From the NCBI GenBank assembly GCA_033297205.1, contig MU859306.1, positions 1 to 42,064 of the forward strand: 42,064 bases of DNA. Reading direction: 5' to 3'. The notes under the pieces were generated by a model that saw only the letters and a list, made by a program, of their open reading frames with translations, did not search any database and was not told the origin of the DNA. Made by a program: the position numbers and the translations under genes. Each line of letters starts with the position of its first letter. Positions within the stretch are counted from its first letter, which is position 1. Positions 41,972-42,064 of this stretch are shown here, one piece after another. Source of the stretch: Pseudoneurospora amorphoporcata (lineage: Eukaryota; Ascomycota; Sordariomycetes; Sordariales; Sordariaceae).

Positions 41972-42064
41972 TGTCACACGGACATTTGCCCACAGTTTTA
42001 GGTTAGGGTTGCCGAGGCTTAGCAGAGCCTCAACGCCTGGCATCAGCCTTATGAATGCCCGGCG
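41972..42064 (-). repeat. Repeat D', inverted copy cut by the window end
   Basis: Reverse complement of 12228-12318. It starts TGTCACACGGACATTTGCCC and runs off the window, so an inverted copy of the Gag-like element could lie just outside. Confidence 0.65.

Noticed and set aside
1..42064. tRNA, rRNA or other structured RNA genes
   Set aside because: No cloverleaf with A/B-box-like elements and no rRNA-like block was recognised by eye; a tRNAscan/Infernal run would be needed to exclude them.

Overview
This window looks like a repeat-rich, gene-poor stretch of a filamentous ascomycete (Pezizomycotina) nuclear genome. The evidence is 48-106 bp introns with GT...CTAAC/CTAAT...AG signals, HET and NACHT-WD40 (NLR/STAND) incompatibility-type genes, and dense transposon relics. 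Nonsense codons in the decayed reading frames are almost all TAG or TAA at positions where relatives have Trp or Gln. That pattern is expected from repeat-induced point mutation (RIP, CpA to TpA). The species cannot be named from the sequence alone.

Layout: 1-422 is the upstream region of a decayed HET-NACHT-WD40 gene (423-4011) and its 3' UTR. At about 4.98-11.04 kb lies a Helitron with a four-exon Rep/helicase gene that is open apart from one frameshift. 11.7-13.1 kb holds a 490-bp repeat (family D) and a Gag-like coiled-coil ORF. 13.5-15.27 kb holds repeat family L, with one inverted and one direct copy and a solo LTR with a target duplication. 15.27-17.76 kb is a decayed HET-ankyrin gene whose 5' end and 3' flank both match the NLR genes. 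18-24 kb is a mosaic of LTR pieces, a telomere-like palindrome and repeat families A, B, C, E, F and H.

24.36-27.93 kb is a second NLR gene: Gly/Asn/Gln-rich N-terminus, NACHT, nine WD40 repeats and two nonsense codons. 27.97-31.2 kb is an LTR-retrotransposon LTR plus gag, interrupted by a 483-bp insert and a 619-bp solo LTR, each with target duplications. A Pro/Ala-rich ORF, a further LTR and an antisense WD40 fragment follow to 32.84 kb. After more repeats, 35.45-38.95 kb is a third NLR gene (NACHT_N, NACHT, two WD40 repeats) with a single nonsense codon. Copies of the insert element, family C and family D close the window.

Working picture: the three NLR copies share a NACHT-WD40 chassis, the same 73-bp intron before the WD40 domain and the same C-terminal tail. 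They carry three different N-terminal modules and 4, 9 and 2 WD40 repeats. Patchwork similarity among them, shared flanks with the HET-ankyrin gene and an antisense fragment point to repeated ectopic recombination in a region under RIP. All functions are inferred from sequence motifs; no database search was run.
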